Positions 6,295-8,127 of a stretch of DNA of 8,127 nt are shown in pieces; the first letter of the stretch is position 1, and each line of letters begins with the position of its first letter. The stretch is from Mariprofundaceae bacterium (GTDB lineage: Bacteria; Pseudomonadota; Zetaproteobacteria; Mariprofundales; Mariprofundaceae). Below the pieces are notes generated by a model, which made no database searches, was not told the origin of the DNA, and saw nothing but the letters and a program-made list of their open reading frames with translations. The stretch is from assembly GCA_030950875.1 (NCBI GenBank), contig JAUZQS010000288.1, positions 1-8,127 of the forward strand, read 5' to 3'. Position numbers and translations under genes: made by a program.

Positions 6295-7390
6295 GTTGAT
6301 ATACTCTCTCCAGACCATGTATCATGGCTTCTACCGAATAAGACTTAGCACGCTCTCTTGCGGCGTTAGATGTTTTAGCATCCCATTCTTTTAGCAAGGC
6401 ATTGGCCACTTGGGTGGGCTGTTGAGCGTCAACGACACAACCGACACTGTCATCAACGAGTTCACGCAAACCACAGACATTTGACACCACACAAGGCAGC
6501 CCCGCAGCAAAAGCTTCAACTACGGCTCGGCCCATGCCTTCATTGTGTGATAATAAAACAAAACATCGGGCAGCCGCTAGGTATGGCAATGGATCTGCCC
6601 AACCTGCGAAATAAATATTTTCGGCAATGGCCAATTTTTTTGCCAATAACTCCAATGAATAACGCTCTTCACCATCGCCAACCAATGCGAGTTTTGCATT
6701 TGGTTTGTTTATACAAACCTCTGCCCAAGCAGCAAGCAGGCGCTCCATGCCTTTGATGGGCACCAGTCTTCCCACAGATACGGCATCCCACTGTATTTCG
6801 CCGTCATATTGAGCCACTTGTTTTTCGATAGATTGAATATCAACACCACTGGGAATCACATGCCATTGCGCACTTGTGCCAATGGACAATGCCAAATGAT
6901 CATCGCGCTCTGCTTTGGTCAAGGCAATCAAGGCATCGGTTTTATAGGCTAAACAACGTTCAATCATAATGAATACTTTGGTTTTTAGTGTGCCAAAGTA
7001 GCCGTGAAAAATATGCCCATGCGGTGTATGTACCCGTGTTTCATGCTTGGTTGCCAAGCGGCCTAAAGCACCTGCTTTGGAGGTATGGGTATGAACAATA
7101 TCGAAGCCTTCAAGTAAAAGTGCTTTTATTTGCTTGTATGCCTGCCAGTCATGCGTACCCATGTTGCGTAACATTGCAGAAAGAATGACAGCTTTTCCGC
7201 CCAAGGCTTTAAATATTGCGAGATCCGAATCCACTTTAGCCTGTTCTGCCAAAGATATGTCTGATGCCAAGTTGGATCCATAAGCCAAGGTGACTTGATG
7301 GCCCAAACGACATTGTTCAATGCCCGAAAGCAGTGTGTTGACGGCTGAACCACCGCGATCCATGCGGGTGATTAAATGTAGGATTTTCAT
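6281..7390 (-). CDS. GT4-family glycosyltransferase
   Basis: This is a retaining GT-B-fold glycosyltransferase (CAZy GT4 type) that transfers a sugar from a nucleotide donor onto a growing lipid-linked glycan at the cytoplasmic side of the inner membrane. It is complete at 369 residues. The N-terminal acceptor domain starts MKILHLITRMDRGG, with a glycine-rich loop at 13-14, and contains HTHTSKAGALGRLA (100-113) and RVHTPHGHIFHGYF (119-132). The C-terminal donor domain has VGRLVPIKGMERLL (206-219), LALVGDGEER (234-243) and the E-x7-E motif EGMGRAVVEAF (284-294; E284 and E292). There are no membrane helices. Its ATG overlaps the stop of the preceding glycosyltransferase as ATGA without a clear ribosome-binding site, so translation is likely coupled. 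Donor and acceptor cannot be predicted. Confidence 0.94.
   Translation of the reverse strand: MKILHLITRMDRGGSAVNTLLSGIEQCRLGHQVTLAYGSNLASDISLAEQAKVDSDLAIFKALGGKAVILSAMLRNMGTHDWQAYKQIKALLLEGFDIVHTHTSKAGALGRLATKHETRVHTPHGHIFHGYFGTLKTKVFIMIERCLAYKTDALIALTKAERDDHLALSIGTSAQWHVIPSGVDIQSIEKQVAQYDGEIQWDAVSVGRLVPIKGMERLLAAWAEVCINKPNAKLALVGDGEERYSLELLAKKLAIAENIYFAGWADPLPYLAAARCFVLLSHNEGMGRAVVEAFAAGLPCVVSNVCGLRELVDDSVGCVVDAQQPTQVANALLKEWDAKTSNAARERAKSYSVEAMIHGLERVYQHVRT
6304..6311 (-). promoter_or_regulatory. Ribosome-binding site of the PHP gene
   Basis: The minus strand reads GGAGAGAG here, 9 bases before the ATG at 6294. The alternative ATG at 6318 has no such site, so this decides the start and places a signal peptide at the very N-terminus. 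Confidence 0.75.
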
Positions 7391-8127
7391 GCCAAGGCTT
7401 GTACTGCTTTGGTTAAAGCATGGTCATGTTTTTGCCATGCGAAATGCTCTTCTGTTTCGGAGGCTAGTTTTTGACGCTCTTGAAAACTTGGCAGTGTATC
7501 CAAGTAGTGCAATACGCTTTTGGCGAGGGCTTCGGGTGTTGCATGCTCAGCAATACGGTTAAATGGATGCCAAGATACCACATCAGGATTCGCACCAACG
7601 GGTGTAGCAATGACGGGTAGTCCAAGCACATTGGCTTCCAATGTTACCAAACCAAAGCCTTCAAGGGAGCGCGTTGGTAACATAAACAAATCAGCTGACC
7701 ATAGGCGTTGTTGAACTTTCTTTTCGGGAAGAAAACCACTAAATGCTATGATATTATGCATGTTTAATGTGTCACGAAGCCGCTTTAACGGCTCTAGCAG
7801 TGCGCCACTACCCATGACATCCCAACGCACATCAGGCCGGTCAACATGCACAATCGCAGCGGCTTGCACCAATAAATCGACACCTGTACGCGGCACTAAA
7901 TTTCGCAGTGTAACGATGGTTGGCAAATCAGCGTCACTACCCCAAATCGACTGACGCATCTTTTCACGTTCTTCCCATGGCAAGCCAAACCCATCGATGC
8001 CGCCTGCTGCGATGGCGGTTTGCTTTGCGGGAATATTGAAAAAATTCTGTAAGCGTTGCTGCATAAAATCGCTTAATACCAAGTGAGACTGGGCACTTTT
8101 GTAGACTGAGGCTTCCAGTTTTCGCAT
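7387..8127 (-). CDS. GT4-family glycosyltransferase, N-terminus cut by window edge
   Basis: This is the C-terminal 246 residues of a GT-B-fold glycosyltransferase, covering the end of the acceptor domain and the whole donor domain. YKSAQSHLVLSDFMQQRL (9-26) is the usual linker-region helix. It is followed by VTLRNLVPRTGVDLLVQA (72-89), the GT4 donor-site loop with RTG instead of the more common xKG. WDVMGSGALLEPL (102-114) comes next, then the E-x7-E motif EGFGLVTLEA (156-165; E156 and E164) and GLPVIATPVGANPDVV (169-184). The methionine at the very edge (8127) is almost certainly internal, because family members carry about 120-150 more residues before this point. The stop overlaps the next glycosyltransferase start by four bases. 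Two consecutive GT4 genes suggest sequential addition of two sugars to the same repeat unit. Confidence 0.93.
   Translation of the reverse strand: MRKLEASVYKSAQSHLVLSDFMQQRLQNFFNIPAKQTAIAAGGIDGFGLPWEEREKMRQSIWGSDADLPTIVTLRNLVPRTGVDLLVQAAAIVHVDRPDVRWDVMGSGALLEPLKRLRDTLNMHNIIAFSGFLPEKKVQQRLWSADLFMLPTRSLEGFGLVTLEANVLGLPVIATPVGANPDVVSWHPFNRIAEHATPEALAKSVLHYLDTLPSFQERQKLASETEEHFAWQKHDHALTKAVQALA

Noticed and set aside
7126..7353. A 75-codon minus-strand reading inside the second glycosyltransferase gene
   Set aside because: It is an alternative frame wholly inside a gene with intact GT4 motifs and has no ribosome-binding site or family resemblance.
145..7546. The palindrome GCATGC occurs eight times (145, 2604, 2861, 3195, 3527, 4009, 4420, 7541), about four times the chance expectation for equal base frequencies
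   Set aside because: The copies all lie inside genes, have no shared flanks or spacing, and could follow from codon and base composition. A genome-wide count against a composition-matched model would be needed before calling it a motif.
639..8127. Plus-strand open reading frames of 60-170 codons scattered through the window
   Set aside because: Each lies opposite a well-supported minus-strand gene, has no recognisable motif and shows the low-complexity, Cys/His/Ser-rich composition of antisense readings.

Overview
All nine genes in this window lie on the minus strand, packed head to tail, so the window reads from high to low coordinates. It is almost entirely coding. Neighbouring genes overlap or are separated by at most 36 bases, and I see no promoter, terminator, RNA gene, mobile element or CRISPR array. 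This looks like the inside of one long polycistronic unit, cut at both window edges. The content (a WecA/MraY-type initiating transferase, GT4 glycosyltransferases, a DegT-type sugar aminotransferase, PIG-L and WbqC family proteins, and a yggS-proC pair) fits the chromosome of a Gram-negative bacterium, probably a proteobacterium of moderate GC. I cannot place it more precisely.

Layout in transcription order: (1) 8127-7387, the C-terminal part of a GT4 glycosyltransferase that is cut at the window edge; (2) 7390-6281, a second, complete GT4 glycosyltransferase; (3) 6294-4798, a predicted exported, membrane-anchored PHP-domain metallophosphoesterase-like protein; (4) 4801-4106, a WbqC-family protein; (5) 4109-3474, a PIG-L/LmbE-family deacetylase; (6) a 36-base gap holding a perfect 26-bp palindrome, then 3437-2409, a DegT/DnrJ/EryC1/StrS aminotransferase; (7) 2424-1303, a WecA-like polyprenyl-phosphate sugar-1-phosphate transferase; (8) 1306-659, a YggS/YggS-PROSC-type PLP homeostasis protein; (9) 644 to the left edge, ProC, cut before its C-terminus.

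Genes 1-7 form a surface-polysaccharide (O-antigen, capsule or exopolysaccharide) assembly cluster. WecA would put the first sugar phosphate on the lipid carrier, the two GT4 enzymes would extend the chain, and DegT, PIG-L and WbqC would supply or modify an amino sugar. The PHP protein may act on an envelope-side phosphoester. Genes 8-9 are housekeeping PLP and proline metabolism genes fused to the end of the cluster by a 4-base GTGA overlap. Four junctions use 4-base start/stop overlaps (ATGA three times, GTGA once), which points to translational coupling.

The features most worth a second look are the palindrome, whose arm contains the likely ribosome-binding site of the aminotransferase gene; the PHP domain, which is split by a two-helix membrane hairpin; and the tight WbqC-PIG-L-DegT set.
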